A program made the position numbers and the translations under genes. Of a stretch of DNA of 64,000 bases, positions 1-12,200 are shown piece after piece. How positions within the stretch are numbered: the stretch's first letter is position 1; the number at the start of each line of letters is the position of its first letter. The notes beneath the pieces were generated by a model that was not told where the DNA came from, searched no databases, and was given only the letters and a program-made list of their open reading frames with translations. Origin of the DNA: Sanghuangporus weigelae (Eukaryota > Basidiomycota > Agaricomycetes > Hymenochaetales > Hymenochaetaceae); NCBI GenBank assembly GCA_033182465.1, contig CP137318.1, forward strand, positions 2,294,001 through 2,358,000, in the 5' to 3' direction.

Positions 1-2322
1 GATGAAACCTGGAGTGTCTCGAGGATCAATGTATTGAGCGGTTGCACTCTGTTCTTTATTAGAAGTTCCAGCGGGAGGAATCATATCCGGATCCCCAGCA
101 AAATGTTTTGAGCGAAAGCGCAAGTTGAAATTCTTCACGCGTGACATAAGCTGTTTCATACGCATTGTGAGCAATGCCCAACGCGCATAAGAAAATGATC
201 AAAGCACATACGATTGATGATTTGATGTATAATACGAAGGAGTCAGTTTGTTCCGGAGGATGATTCAGTAGCATGTTGGGGACATGAGCCCATTGCCTGC
301 CTTTCGGAGGCACGAGAATCTAGAGAACCGGGACTCGAAGCTTAGCACTTTCTTGGTCGGGCGAAAGCGTTGGGCTCTACATACGCCTTGGTCAAATTCT
401 TCACCTCGTACTGGCAGTAGCTGTGAAATATCCTCATCGTCTAGGGACATGGCCCAACCATTTCCGGAGGAGTAAAGTCGCTCAGTTGCGTAGGTTAGCC
501 AAAAAGTATTTCGCCTCATCTCGTCTTCTATTACAGTCCGCGCGGGGGCAATTATAGATGGTGCTCGAAGAGACTTTGATATCGAATGGAACGGGGGACA
601 CATGTTCAACCCAAGTGGGACGAGATATCTTAAGAATGCACGATTATCAGTCAGAGGGGACTTCTCAAATAGACAGATCAATCGCGCACCTCATAGCTCG
701 CCCAGTCGTCAGAAACATCTGAAGATAAAAGGTAAAAATTATTCCTAAACGAGAATGTCATACGCACATCTGCCCATCTGTGCATAGAGTAAGAATCAGA
801 CACTTTATTGAAATTGGAGGACATACTTTGCATGTGCATGGTAGAACCAAGTAAGGATGGTCGTCGCTGAGACACAAGCGATAAGTGAAAAGTGATATGA
901 CCACTGCAAAACTAGCGAACCCTGTTGGCATTCAAAAAGCCGTTCACCCAGGCTTGTACTTTCCTCTACGGCCGCCATCGCGAACTTAGCATGTACCTCG
1001 CCAAACGAGTCCGGAAGAGCCTTTCGACGCTTGTACGCGCTCTGAAAAAGGTCATCTGGAAAATTTCAACGTCTGCGAACAGGCCTCAAGTATCTCTAAA
1101 TTGTACTTACCTGCCGGAGTCTCTGCGAAGTTCGGCAAGGGTGCTGGGGGAACAGCGGGTGTATATAAGCTACCGACAGCAGATATCGCATGTAAAATAG
1201 CTGGAACTGAAGTCAGTACTTGGATAAGATTTATTTTTCGACAAGCGCACCGATATGAGGGAAATTAGCATGCGTTGCCGGTAATGACAGTGACGCAAGA
1301 AAAGTCGGCCCATGAAATAGTCGGCCAGCATGGGGCTGGAATGCGAGAAAGACCTCTACTCTAAAGTCAAGCATTAGTATTCAGATCTACAAGCAGGGAC
1401 AGTGCGTGCTAACAGATGCTGTAGCAAGTCAAAGGAAGGCAAGTCATGAGGCCAATTAGGCCAAAGGACCTGCGTTGTATGATTCGTTGCACTTTTTGAA
1501 TCACCCGCAGACCCTGACGAGAAATTCAATGGAGGTGTGTTGACAGGAGAAATATGAGCAGGTATTATCGGAGAAAATGGCTGAGGAGGTTGCGCATAGG
1601 GCAAGCCGTGGTTTAATGTTGCAACAGTTGAAATGCTCGGTAAATTATTGTAAGTTAGTCTTCCTGAGTTACTTGGAACGGCAGAAGAGGAAGATCCGGG
1701 TGGAGAAATAGAAGATCGCGAGCGGTTGCTTTCTTCATCCTTCTGACGCAGAAGTGCTTCAAGTTCACCTGAATGATCAGGATATAGTCACTGCTATAGG
1801 TTAGTTAAACGATATGTGTGAAACGTACTTATTCTATTCTCGAGTCTTTCGTATTTATTCTTGGGAGCTGCATGCTGTTGTACCCCGTTTTCTGTCGGCT
1901 CATCAAACGTACACTCAAGCAGCGGAACCTCCACGCCCGGCGGAGCATGAGAAACAGTATTCCTGTGGGAGCGCACACATGTTGAACATGGACGACGAGC
2001 ATCACTAAAAGCAAGCTGAGGTTAATAATGCGATCTCGGGCACGGGCATCGGTCTTCTACTCGCCATTTCTGCCGATCACTTGAGTAAGGGTGAAAGTGA
2101 TAAAAGAAAAAGGCAGGACACGTTTCTACTCACAAGCTTCCTCCGTCTGCATTGGTGACATGCCTACAAGAGAAAGAGACGAGAATAACGCTGGTCAGTA
2201 GCAGCGCACGCGGCGAATGCGCTTCTACTCGCACTTACCTGATTGCGTCTAAGGATAGGCGCAGAAGCTGGCTGTGTAACTCCAGAGTGGTTGTGGAATG
2301 TCTCGCTAGGTACTTTCGGCAT
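1..2322 (-). CDS. Zn2Cys6 fungal transcription factor, 3' end cut by window edge
   Basis: Nuclear regulator with an N-terminal Zn2Cys6 cluster and a fungal-specific transcription factor domain. The start is ATG 2320-2322; an in-frame stop lies just upstream. Exon 1 (2239-2322) ends in LRRNQ. Exon 2 (2134-2163) gives ACHQCRRRKL, a 5-nt exon (2065-2069) plus the next exon (from 2004 down) give KCDARRPCSTCVRSH, and the last cysteine is in ECTFD; all six zinc cysteines are present. A KYERLENRI linker and a Ser/Pro-rich stretch follow (about 1800 to 1500). Then come family motifs: FLAFQPHAGRLFHGPTFLAS, ILHAISAVGSLYTP, DEMRRNTFWLTYATERL and SLDDEDISQLLPVRGEEFDQG. The C-terminus lies beyond base 1. 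Targets cannot be read from sequence. It is a paralogue of the regulator at 15654-18621. Confidence 0.85.
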
Positions 2323-2647
2323 ACGTGGTCAAGAAAGTTGGGCGGAATGCCGCGGCTGTCGCAGTAACGAGTGGTTGAAACAGTCTGACTGGACTGTTTT
2401 GACGGCGGGCATAAAGCGCTGACATAAGATAATCATTCCTCAAATCTTTCGCCTTTCGTCCATTCACTTCATTCTCTGCATCAAGAAGAATCGCTGTTGC
2501 AATACATGTAACAAAAGGCTATTTGCACAGACGAGCAGATACAACAAAGAACATTGGATTGCTAATCCTCACACCGAAACAATCTCGCTCTACAAACTAT
2601 ATTTGCGCAAGTACCCATCACACCGATCTGACCATCCGACATCACGT

Positions 2648-4529
2648 CTATTGACCAAAGCTGAACCCACCTTGTGGAGCTGCCACTTCTGAATGGAACT
2701 GGGGAAATATGTCAGTAAAGCAGACAAATCATGAATAACGCAACATACAGCGAACTGGCCAGACGCATCGACGGCCGCGGGAGCGATGTTGGTGTCTTCC
2801 TCCTCGTCCGCAAAGTATTTGTCCATGATATTGAAGGCCTTCTTGTAGATCTCCAAGTTGTCGTGCTGCTGGAGATTGTGAATCATATGCATGCCGCCAC
2901 ACTCCTCTACGTAGCGTGCATATTGGTTGGTAGCGCCCGGTCCTGCCGCCTGTTTGTCCATCTCGCCGACTTTCAAGATATTGTCCAAACCGTCAAGTGC
3001 CACCTGGATTATCTTGTTATCCATCGTCTGTAGTAGATCGCAGAGTGGTTTGATGCAACCCTGGCTGACGAGATATCGGATTTGCGATGGCTCCTGTAGA
3101 CCTCCCGATGTCGCATTAGAGATGGCCCAACAAGCCTCCTTCCTTGTTTTGAAATCGGCATTCTGTAGGATGTTTATGAGAGGAGGAATTATATTTGCAT
3201 CAATCACAGCCTGGATCTGATGCGGGGAGCCAGCTGTGATATTTGAGATCGTCCAGCATGCCTCCTTACGAATCCCGTCCTTCGGGGAAGACAAAAGCGA
3301 TAGCAAAGCCGGAAGAGCGCCAGAAGCAATCATCACCTGCGTCTGGAGATCGTCACCGGTCACAATGTTCCCCACTGAGCGCAAAGCGGGAGTCTGTACA
3401 GAAGTCGAGCTGTGCATGAGAAGATCTACGAGCCGCCTGCAGACACCGGATTCAATGACGGCCTGAATTTTGTCGTTCGAACCATCTGAGAGATATGAAA
3501 TTGCCCAGCAGGCATCAATGAGCACTTCGTCATCCATGGAATAGATCAGTTTCGTGAGAACGGTCAGAGCGGGTGATATCTGGGAACAGGTCAGCACCCT
3601 TGCCGTGAAGAAAAAGTCAAAGTAGCTCACTAGTTCCCAGTCAGGTTGAGGGTTTTTGCCTCGGCAGAAGTTACTGAGTGTCCACGTAGCATTCCGCAGC
3701 ATGCTGATCTTATGGTTTTCACTCAGTAGAGCGAGAAGAGGACGAAGCGCGCCCTGCTGAAGGACGTAATCTCGGCACTGTGGACTGTCTCCCGCGATGT
3801 TGCCCAAAGCCCAGACCGCTTGCTCCCGAACGTCCAAGACATGGGAGGATAGCAGATTTATGAATTCCGGAACAGCACCAGCTTTGATCACGACTTGCGT
3901 ATGTTCCGCAGTACCAGATGCAATGTTAGTTAAAGCCCATGCAGCTTCGAACTGAATTTCCGTCAGGTCCGCTTTCAGATTCACGCGAATGGGCACTCTC
4001 ACCTGAAGCATAGAGTGATTTCCGCGAAGAAATTCAACGAATCGCGGCACAACACCGCATTCAATGACTTTTTCGATAGGCGGATTCTTCTCCTTTGAGA
4101 GAAGCTTACGGAATTTCGTCGTAGCATCGAGCTGACGTTCAGGATCATCCGAGAAAACCCCAGCTACCAGTTCTTCAGCGAGCTACATTGTCAAGCCACA
4201 AATATAAGAAACACAGACGCATATAATAGCCAAAGGAACGAAACATACAGGAGCTTCCCAATTGCTCGAGCCGGCCTCATCATCAGAGTCAGGAGTAGCA
4301 GAGGGAAGGAAGTTCCTTCTCTTTGTAATGTTCTCCTCCCTCTTCTGACGTCTGATCTCGACCTGCTGCTCCTCTCGACGGCGACGAAGATCATCTTGCT
4401 TGAAGCCGCCCTTGTTCTTGAAGTCTTTTGAAAAAGAAAGACAAACAGACCAAGACGTTAATACAGCGAACGACTGATGAAAGACTGTAGTTACTAACTG
4501 GCTCTGCGGTGATCCATCGTCCGATCCAT
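2648..4529 (-). CDS. SRP1: importin subunit alpha (karyopherin alpha, SRP1-like)
   Basis: Nuclear import adaptor that binds classical NLS cargo through armadillo repeats and importin beta through an N-terminal IBB domain. My exons are 4499-4529, 4249-4424, 4003-4182, 3631-3951, 2749-3579 and 2648-2698. They join in frame to 529 aa, the usual fungal length. The IBB is at about residues 1-60 ([20 protein letters not shown]). About ten ARM repeats follow with repeated W..N motifs such as [44 protein letters not shown] and [11 protein letters not shown]. The protein ends in GGFSFGQ, like other fungal homologues. Two introns (3952-4002 and 3580-3630) are exactly 51 nt with no in-frame stop. Confidence 0.97.
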
Positions 4530-4721
4530 AGCAGAAACGCGTGAGTGAGTTGAAGTTAAAAGATGGGATGAAGGGAGACGCGTCGATGATGGTGGTATGG
4601 TATGAACAAACTGGGCAAGGGGGTGAGAAAAACGTGACTTTACGGTCACAGATCTGCAGCTTTGGCCGAGACCCACGACATTTTCCTCTCACCCTTTTCC
4701 AAATAAACTTAGCCAGTTACC

Positions 4722-5217
4722 ATGGCCTCTCAAGTGTTACCGCTCGGTACTTTGTCTCCTATGTTTTGTTTTTTATCAATTGAGTCGAACGAACCGCAAA
4801 CAGAGCTAATTGATACATGCATCGGTTCACGAATTTGGGTCATCATGAAAAGTGACCGCGAGTTCACGGGAACCCTGCTGGGTTTCGACGACTTTGTCAG
4901 TAAGTACGCCTGATTGTACTTCTCTTCAGTTTTGACTCTTAATTTTCTTTGTCATTTCAAAGATATGGTTCTAGATGATGTAACAGAATAGTGAGCAAAC
5001 TCACAGGTTGAGCAACTCTTCGGCCTCAAACTTATTTGGAATCCTCAGCGAAATAACGCCAGAAGGTCGAAAAGCAACCAAACTCAGGCAGACCTTACTA
5101 AACGGAAATAACATATGCATGGTACGTTCACTAACTAGGTCTTTCATTGGAGTACCTAAGGGCCTTAATTGGTGTTTCTAGTTGATTCCAGGAAGTGCCG
5201 GACCCGAAGACTCATGA
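4722..5217 (+). CDS. LSM5: U6 snRNA-associated Sm-like protein LSm5
   Basis: Subunit of the Lsm2-8 ring that binds the U6 snRNA 3' end and of the Lsm1-7 ring in cytoplasmic mRNA decay. Exons 4722-4746, 4804-4899, 4963-4990, 5049-5121 and 5182-5217 give 85 aa. Sm1 is visible in [20 protein letters not shown] and [20 protein letters not shown], and Sm2 in [13 protein letters not shown]. Length and ending match the LSm5 family. It starts 192 bp from the divergent importin alpha start, so the two share a promoter region. Exon 3 is only 28 nt. Confidence 0.96.
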
Positions 5218-5792
5218 TAGGTTCCCTGACTGTATCACTAGTCATCCTCTTAACTGGACACCAGAACTCGCCATTGCCCAGGGCACCCTGTCACTGATCG
5301 CCGTCTTTTACCTCTTGTGTTTTCTGCGTTTCCTCAGCAGCATCAACATTTGATATCAGACATCTGGCTCCTCGTCTTATTTCTCACTGCTTACGAATTC
5401 TGTTCGGTGAAAGAATGCATTTCGCTACGCGGAAGTGAAATTAATTCCCATAATCGCTCCTTCTGCATGTGATGAATAAAATATCACGCGATCGTGATAT
5501 CTGGCAGAATCAACACTCTAATCACAATATCATCGTTACGAATGCCTTTGAAGACTGAAGCTTGTTACTATATACATGTATTTTGTAAGGATGCTGAAGA
5601 CCTGCCTGATTGTCGGTTGGTCACGCGATGACGTGTGTCAAATTTGAACATTCAAGCGGCAAGGAGCCTCAAGTTTGAACAGTCAGTTGAAGCGGAGTTT
5701 GAAACAGATTAGAAGAGGACGCGATCAAAGTCACGAGGTTAGAAAATCCCTCCTCGATATCCGTTGTTGTCCTCACTTAGGCGAGTGCAGCC
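5218..5792. other. intergenic region, LSM5 3' side and bS16m promoter
   Basis: No gene recognised. It should hold the LSM5 3' UTR and the bS16m 5' region. The only structure noticed is an 8-bp inverted repeat (ATATCACG / CGTGATAT, 4-nt gap) at 5481-5500. Confidence 0.6.
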
Positions 5793-6177
5793 ATGGTCGT
5801 CCGCATACGCTTTTCCATGCACGGCCCGCGACATGACAAATTATTCCGTATCGTCGCAATAAACTCCAAACAACGACGAGACGCAAAACCAATCGAGACG
5901 CTCGGTGTTTTCCGACATACCATCGACCCGGCAAAAGATCGAACGGCCAAATCGGTGGAGTGGAGTGTCGCACGGATAAAGTACTGGCTTGGTGTTGGGG
6001 CGCAGCCGAGCAAGTCGGCGATCAGACTATTTACACAGGTGTGTACAAACTTCCGATTTCCTGAGAGCACTCCAACTGAGAAGTATTTTGAAGGGTGGAA
6101 TTTTACCGCCGGACTCAAAATATCATCCTTCATCGAAAAGGCGACAGGTTTCTTCAGAGGAACCGCAGTTGTCTTAG
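5793..6177 (+). CDS. MRPS16: mitochondrial small-subunit ribosomal protein bS16m
   Basis: Protein of the mitoribosome small subunit, bacterial S16 family. The first exon 5793-6038 encodes the S16 core: MVVRIRFSMHGPRHDKLFRI, then DAKPIETLGVFRHTIDP and SARIKYWLGVGAQPS-type motifs ending in AIRLFTQ. A 55-nt intron (6039-6093) leads to exon 2 (6094-6177), which adds GGILPPDSKYHPSSKRR and stops; total 109 aa. The GILP motif after the tract is standard in S16 and supports the splice. Without splicing, the frame stays open to 6200 with an unrelated C-terminus. Confidence 0.92.
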
Positions 6178-6426
6178 AAGCTCGACGCGATAGAAGTTAA
6201 ACTGCTGAAGCAGAGGTGCAGGACGCGATTATTCGCAGCGGCGGGATACGTATGGCTCCGATTTCTTACGAGTGACGAAGGACAGAGTTGTGCAGCTGCG
6301 ATGTGTGAAAATGCTTATACACTTTTCTAGATCATGTATTGCTAAGCTACATTCACTTTCTAGTATAGTGCGCACTAGCACCATTCACATCTCCAGAAGA
6401 AAGCTGAGCAGCTAGCTTGCTAGAAC

Positions 6427-7323
6427 TCACTCGGCTTGTGAGGTCCTTAGTAACGCAACTATATACTCATGACCGGCTTCTTCTGCCAGTTCAAGTGCAG
6501 AGAGCCCGTCACTATCCTATGCGAAACCTTCAGACCGATTTATCACCGCAAGACTCCACTAAACATACCTTGAGACTCGCATCTGCTCCTTTTCGTAATA
6601 ATACTTTCACAGATTCGACATTGCCGCGATCGCAAGCCAGATGTAAAGCTGTGAAGCCCTGTTTTTATTTTATTTCATTTTAAGTGTGCCGTTGGCAGGA
6701 GCAATGAACGGTACTCACGTATTCGTCTATAGCGTTCACGTCTATGCCGGCATGAGATCCTATAAATGCACCTAGTTCTTGAACGTCTCCCTTGATTGCC
6801 AAATTGTGTAGAGTCTCTCCTTCATCTGCTTCATCTCTTTGCATAATACTAACACTTTGTCCCAATCCACTGCCTGCCGCTCCGTTGTTACTTTGATCGG
6901 TCGAAGTATCTGCTAGTAATTCCTCCGCAGTAGGTTCATTAGTTGGCCCAGGTGATGTTGACACGGCGATCCCAGGCGTCCATCCTAAACTGCGTGCTAG
7001 TTCGATGTACCGTTGTTCCGCTTCAGCCTCCTTCCCTCGCCAAGTTGCTCCTGCAGATTTCCATGCATCATACTTGGCACGCTCAGTAGGAGAGAAAATC
7101 GATGGTCTTGCTGTCGTGGGCTCTGGGGATGCCGTCAAGAATTTGTAGATTCCATACAACTACGTATGCACAATCAGAACTTTAACAAGGCTGTTGTGTT
7201 TAAAAGAATTATGACCTCGAGCTTAGTCTCATTCGAAACCTTTCGCAGGCCTGATGCATTTGACAAATACGTGGCAGCCTCTTTGAACGATGGCGTTGGT
7301 GAATACGCCACAACTTCAGACAT
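6427..7323 (-). CDS. acyl-CoA-binding protein with ankyrin repeats (ACBD6-like)
   Basis: Predicted acyl-CoA binder. Exons 7216-7323, 6719-7159, 6569-6658 and 6427-6516 join in frame to 242 aa. The N-terminus is an ACBP domain: FKEAATYLSNA, then LYGIYKFLTASPEP and the YDAWKSAGATWRGKEAEAEQ helix, with the YGxYK and KWxAW-type ligand residues. An acidic linker follows, then two ankyrin repeats at the C-terminus (GFTALHLACDRGNVESVKVL and DGLSALELAEEAGHEYIVALL), as in ACBD6. I use ATG 7321-7323 because the ACBP fold begins right after it. Its start is 170 bp downstream of the LSC1 stop on the same strand. Confidence 0.92.
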
Positions 7324-7492
7324 CGTAGTTTTGAACAAAAAACAAAGTGATTCGCAGACCTGCTTCAAGTGGCGCTGATCAGTCTTCAATATTAGACTCA
7401 ATTGGACAGTCCGTTCGGTGAGGCCCCAGAAAGAGTGTCTATGGTCTACGGTACTCGCACAAATGCATCTACACAAGCATACTATGTATAAA

Positions 7493-8962
7493 CTATGCTA
7501 GACCAGCCCGTTTCATTGCCTGGAAAAAGTGGAAATTTATATAACTCTATGCCCAATTAGAAATGCAAAAAATACACTTACATCAAGCATAGTTATTCCG
7601 ATCTTAGCTGGGCTGTCAGTGACAATAACACCGGCCTTCTCCAAGGCAGCCACCTTATCCGAGGCTTTACCTGGAATCCCAATGAGTGAGTATTTCGCGT
7701 TAGTCACAATGTCCTTAACTGACCTTTACCACCCGCAATAATAGCACCGGCATGGCCCATCCGTCGGCCAGGGGGCGCAGTGCGACCAGCGACGAATGCC
7801 ACGACAGGTTTAGGATTCTTGCTCGTTTTGTTGTACTTCTCCAAGTACTCAGCGGCTTCTTCCTCCATGGTTCCACCAATTTCACCGATTAAAACAATAC
7901 CTGATTTGAAGCGTCATTAAAGAGACAAAGGTGCCTAATGGAAGCTGCGGTTACCCTCAGTTTCCGGTTGTTCGAGGAAAATCTTCACGACATCGATATG
8001 CTGAGTGCCAGGGAATGGGTCTCCTCCGATACCGATACACAGCGTTTGTCCAAGCCCGACATCCGTAGTTTGTGCGACAGCCTCATAAGTGAGCGTACCC
8101 GACCTCGACACGATACCTACAACGGATGGACTGTCGAATGCCAAGACGTAAAACAACGAAATAGTCTAACCCACCAATTTTGCCGGGTTTGTGAATGTGC
8201 CCGGGCTGGATTCCCATCTTGCATCCCAAAGGATTGATGACACCTGGGCAATTCGGGCCTACGAGTCTCGACTTTGACTGGCTCTTCAAAGCCGACATAA
8301 CCTGCATTCGAGAAGGCCATTGTTAAATTAAACGTCGCATCCTTAAGCGAAAAGTGCGCGACACGTACGCGAATTTCATCAGCCTGAGGAATGCCTTCCG
8401 TAATGCAGACAATGAGCCCGATCTCATTCTCAATAGCCTCAATGATGGCATCTGCAGCGGTGGGAGGCGGGACGTAGAGGACGGACGCGTCGGGTTTAGT
8501 TTCTCTGACAGCCTAGTTGTGCGCTGGTCAAAAGAGATATAAATAGAATACTATCCTGCACACTCACCTCTTTGACTGAGCCAAAGATGGGAAGTCCCAA
8601 GTGTGTCTGACCAGCTTTCTTGGGCGAAACACCGCCAACCATATTGGTGCCATAATCGAGTGCCTCCTTGACGTGGAAAGTACCCTGAACAAGCAACAAT
8701 CAGGCTGACGGCAAGAGAGAGAATAGATAAAGTTGCTCACAGTCTTCCCAGTCAAACCCTGACAGAGGACTCTGGTGTCCTTGTGTATCAACAGGTTGCG
8801 CGCAGTATCCGCATAAGAAAGACGAGGAGCGGAATGCGAAAAAGACCTGGCGGAGGCTGCAAGGAATGATGGACGTGATGCGCTTTATAAGTAAATGAAA
8901 TATTCATGTTTGTGCGGCAGCTCACCCTTTCTCGCAACAGATTGCGCTGCACGCCTGTACAT
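7493..8962 (-). CDS. LSC1: succinyl-CoA ligase alpha subunit, mitochondrial
   Basis: TCA-cycle enzyme that converts succinyl-CoA to succinate with nucleotide triphosphate formation, working with a beta subunit. Nine exons (8926-8962, 8741-8856, 8568-8684, 8369-8512, 8175-8301, 7955-8116, 7724-7900, 7582-7670, 7493-7519) give 331 aa. The N-terminus ([12 protein letters not shown], then [11 protein letters not shown]) is rich in Arg and Ser like a mitochondrial presequence. The CoA-binding domain carries [12 protein letters not shown] and [10 protein letters not shown]. The ligase domain carries [13 protein letters not shown] and the active-site histidine in [11 protein letters not shown]. The last exon is 27 nt and encodes AMKRAGLA. 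Confidence 0.96.
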
Positions 8963-9290
8963 TGTGTCCTAAGCAGACGAGAGGGGTATAGGATAGTGAT
9001 AGCGGTTCAAGTTATATAAGGTATGTGACCGTTGACTTGAACTCTGACTTTTGACGACGAGATGCCTGGCCGGGAAATGCCGCAGTCTCTTCATGGTGCT
9101 TTTCGTAACCCGAGTGCGGCACTGCGGCCTACCGGAGTCGGAGTCCCGCTCAGAAAAGGTGCGCAGCTAGTGCGCCGTGGAAGTTATCGGAACAAGAGGA
9201 TAAACAGGTCTTCATTCTCAAAGTACACATATTTCACTTCTTAATCGTACTTTCTTCTATCGCTCCCCTTTACTCTACAAGCAACTACTA

Positions 9291-12200
9291 TCAATCACTA
9301 CCGATTGGATTGACACGTCGTCTGTCTTTCGTCTTCATCGCAAACCGGTGGAACGTCGTAACAGCCTTCTTCACTTTGTCAAATTCACTGCTGTTGATTG
9401 AGCTATTGGTGGGAGAGTTAACGGATCGGGCTTAAAGAGGGGCGAACGAACATGCTCACCTGGTCACATCGCTCAATAGTTGCTGTTTCGCAGGTCCGAA
9501 CGACGCTGGCATCGGGACACTGTTGATCGCCTCGGGAAACCAGGCCAGAAGCTGTTCTGGCCATAATACGGCCAGCATACGGAAGATAGTCACGACAAGG
9601 GACACGGTCTCCTCCGGGAAGTCGTCGATGAGCCCACCGAGAAGCTTCGCAGTCATCTCCATTCCTTCACCAGCCACGACCTGCCGAATGGCTGCTGCAT
9701 AGCTAGGAAATTTTGGAGGAGGATTCTTGAGCGACGGATCTAATGAGTCATGTGTGACAATCCCTCGCAGAAGGTCTAAAGAAGCGAAGATTATGTCACT
9801 GTGGATGAGCGTGAGCGAAATAATCGCGATGCGGAGGGCCGTTGGAAATGCCGGAGACTCAATGAAAACATCAGGTCTCTTCTCGAACAAGTGAAGGAGC
9901 ATATGCAGATAATCCTCGACGACTGCGTCCATCTTTTAGCTACTGAATCGACATATTAAAGCAGATCTCTTACCGTCGGGAATTTCTCCTATGGCCTTCT
10001 GTCGCAGCAATGAAACCACTTTCGATGTTGAGCGCTCATAGATGTCTTTTATCGCCGCTAGCATATCAGAGTTGTCTTCGTCTCCGAAATGAGAAATCGC
10101 TTTTCCCGCTATCCAGACGTAGCTAGCAAATCCAGTTGCCTCAAAGGCCAAAGACATTCGCGCCATTATCGACGGTATTATTGGCAAAGCCGCTGAGCCA
10201 AACAATCTGAGACCTCCGCGCAGTACACGCGTCGACCTTTCCGCTACACCATACTGTGAGCCGTATTTGGAAAGGAGACCATCTATAATGGACCATGTCT
10301 CCTCGCAGGTACCCCGGCAAGCCGAAGGCATTTCCTCTCCAAAAGTGTCCACTACTGCCAACATGGCTTCGAGGTTCTCAAGACCATCTGCACGAGATAG
10401 TCAGAACACGTTCGAGTAACGGGCAGATCTCAACCCACCTGAGATAACTTGTAACTCTGGCTTGGTGAGGGCCATATTCTTGCTAATCAATGTGTGCACT
10501 TTGCTCAAGATATCAACAGCGAAAGATTTGAGAGATGAAGCAGCCTGTTCCATAGGCATGGCGGAAATAACATGGGCGATAGCTTCATAAAGACGTAGTC
10601 TGTCATCTTGGATCAGCTTGCTTTCCAGGGACGTTAGAAACGAGTGCAACTGGGGCAAGAATGGGATCATATCCTGGCGGTCATGTCGCGAGACATTAGC
10701 AGAGTCCAAGGATAGAAGTTATTTAGAACTCACCCTCTTGCAGTCGAGACAAAGGTAGACCATTGCTTGACTCGCCGCAGCGGCAGCTTCGCTATCCACA
10801 TCGCCGAAACCGCTTGAAATGAACTGGAGCTGAAACGGAATGTAAGTTGGATGACGACTCGTCCATTCGGTGTATCTTGACATGACCATGATCGCAGAAT
10901 ATTTGATTTTTGGGTGGTCCGGAAGCAAGGGCATTAGATCCATGATTTTCGGGATGACATTGTCATCTGAAGGATCAATCTCGGCGCCCATAGAGCGTAG
11001 TGAAAACAGAGGTGCTTCAATTTCTTGCCAAGACACGGCTTTGCCAGCGTTTGCTTCTGCCAATGCGTGCGTCAAAGTAGTCAACACATCCGTGAGGCAG
11101 CTTTCGGCCCCTAAAACATAGCAGCAGTCCTTGAGTGTGTCTCCCATCACGTGTCTGAATGATCTGAAATCGTCTGCTTCTTGAGGAGACATTTGACTAG
11201 GATCTTCCGGAAAGTGCAGATGTTTGATCATGACACGCATTAAGGACCTGTACGCATCGAGAAACAACGGTGATACGGATGGCCTCTTCCCGATACTTAG
11301 AGCGAGCCGCATCCAGAACTGGAAGGTTATTGGGACGACGTCGAGATCGTGATAAGCAGAACATTCTCCTATAGCTTCGACAATGGGGAAGAACGTCTCC
11401 GGATGCTGGAGAATCAGCATTCGATAAACTTCTCCAGCTTCGCTGAATATCTTCGCAAGGCCTTTCACTTTTTCGGGATCGTCCGTTAAAAGCGTGATCT
11501 TGGGCTTGAGTTGGACAAGCTTCGGAACAATGACTTGTACAACAGCCATATTGTCGTCAACTTCTTGAGTTTCGTGGATGACTTCGCAGAGTACGTCGAC
11601 CGCAGCGTCAAAAAGAGCTTCCGACTCCAAAGCGTCGAAAGCAAAACCCAAAAGTGGCGTCTCAGCAACCATTGCTGGAACAATTTCTCCTGCAATGACC
11701 CAACTGCGTAAGCAATTGAAAATTTCAACCTGCACGGCAGAAGTTACGCCTGGGTAGAAGGTTTTGTTAGTCATAGGTTGGACACGCATATAACATACCT
11801 GGAGCTGTCAAGTACATTGTTAGAAGACTGGCAATCGTCTGTGCATTGGCCGTGAGAAGCTTAGCGGAGCCATCACTGTATTCATCGGGCTATATACAAC
11901 TCAAATTCAATTCGGAGTTGTCAGGAGACACGCGAGACTCACAGTGACCGGAATTTTTGTATTACTTGTGATCTCCTCAGGTAGAACAGTCAGAAACTCC
12001 AACAAAGTCGAGACTGTTGCTGGATTCTGCCCGAACTTGTCGATCATAGATTGGACTGCGCTATCTTGCCAATCAGGAAACTGGAGAGCCAGTCCTGCCA
12101 ACGCGAGGCTAAGTTGGACAATGATGGTTTTTGGGCTCCCAGTGAGAGATTCTAACGCCGTCACTAGGCTATCCCGCAGAGAAGGAATAAACGAGGGATC

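Noticed and set aside
5481-5500. 8-bp inverted repeat ATATCACG / CGTGATAT
   Set aside because: Short, AT-rich and in a 3' flank; may be chance.
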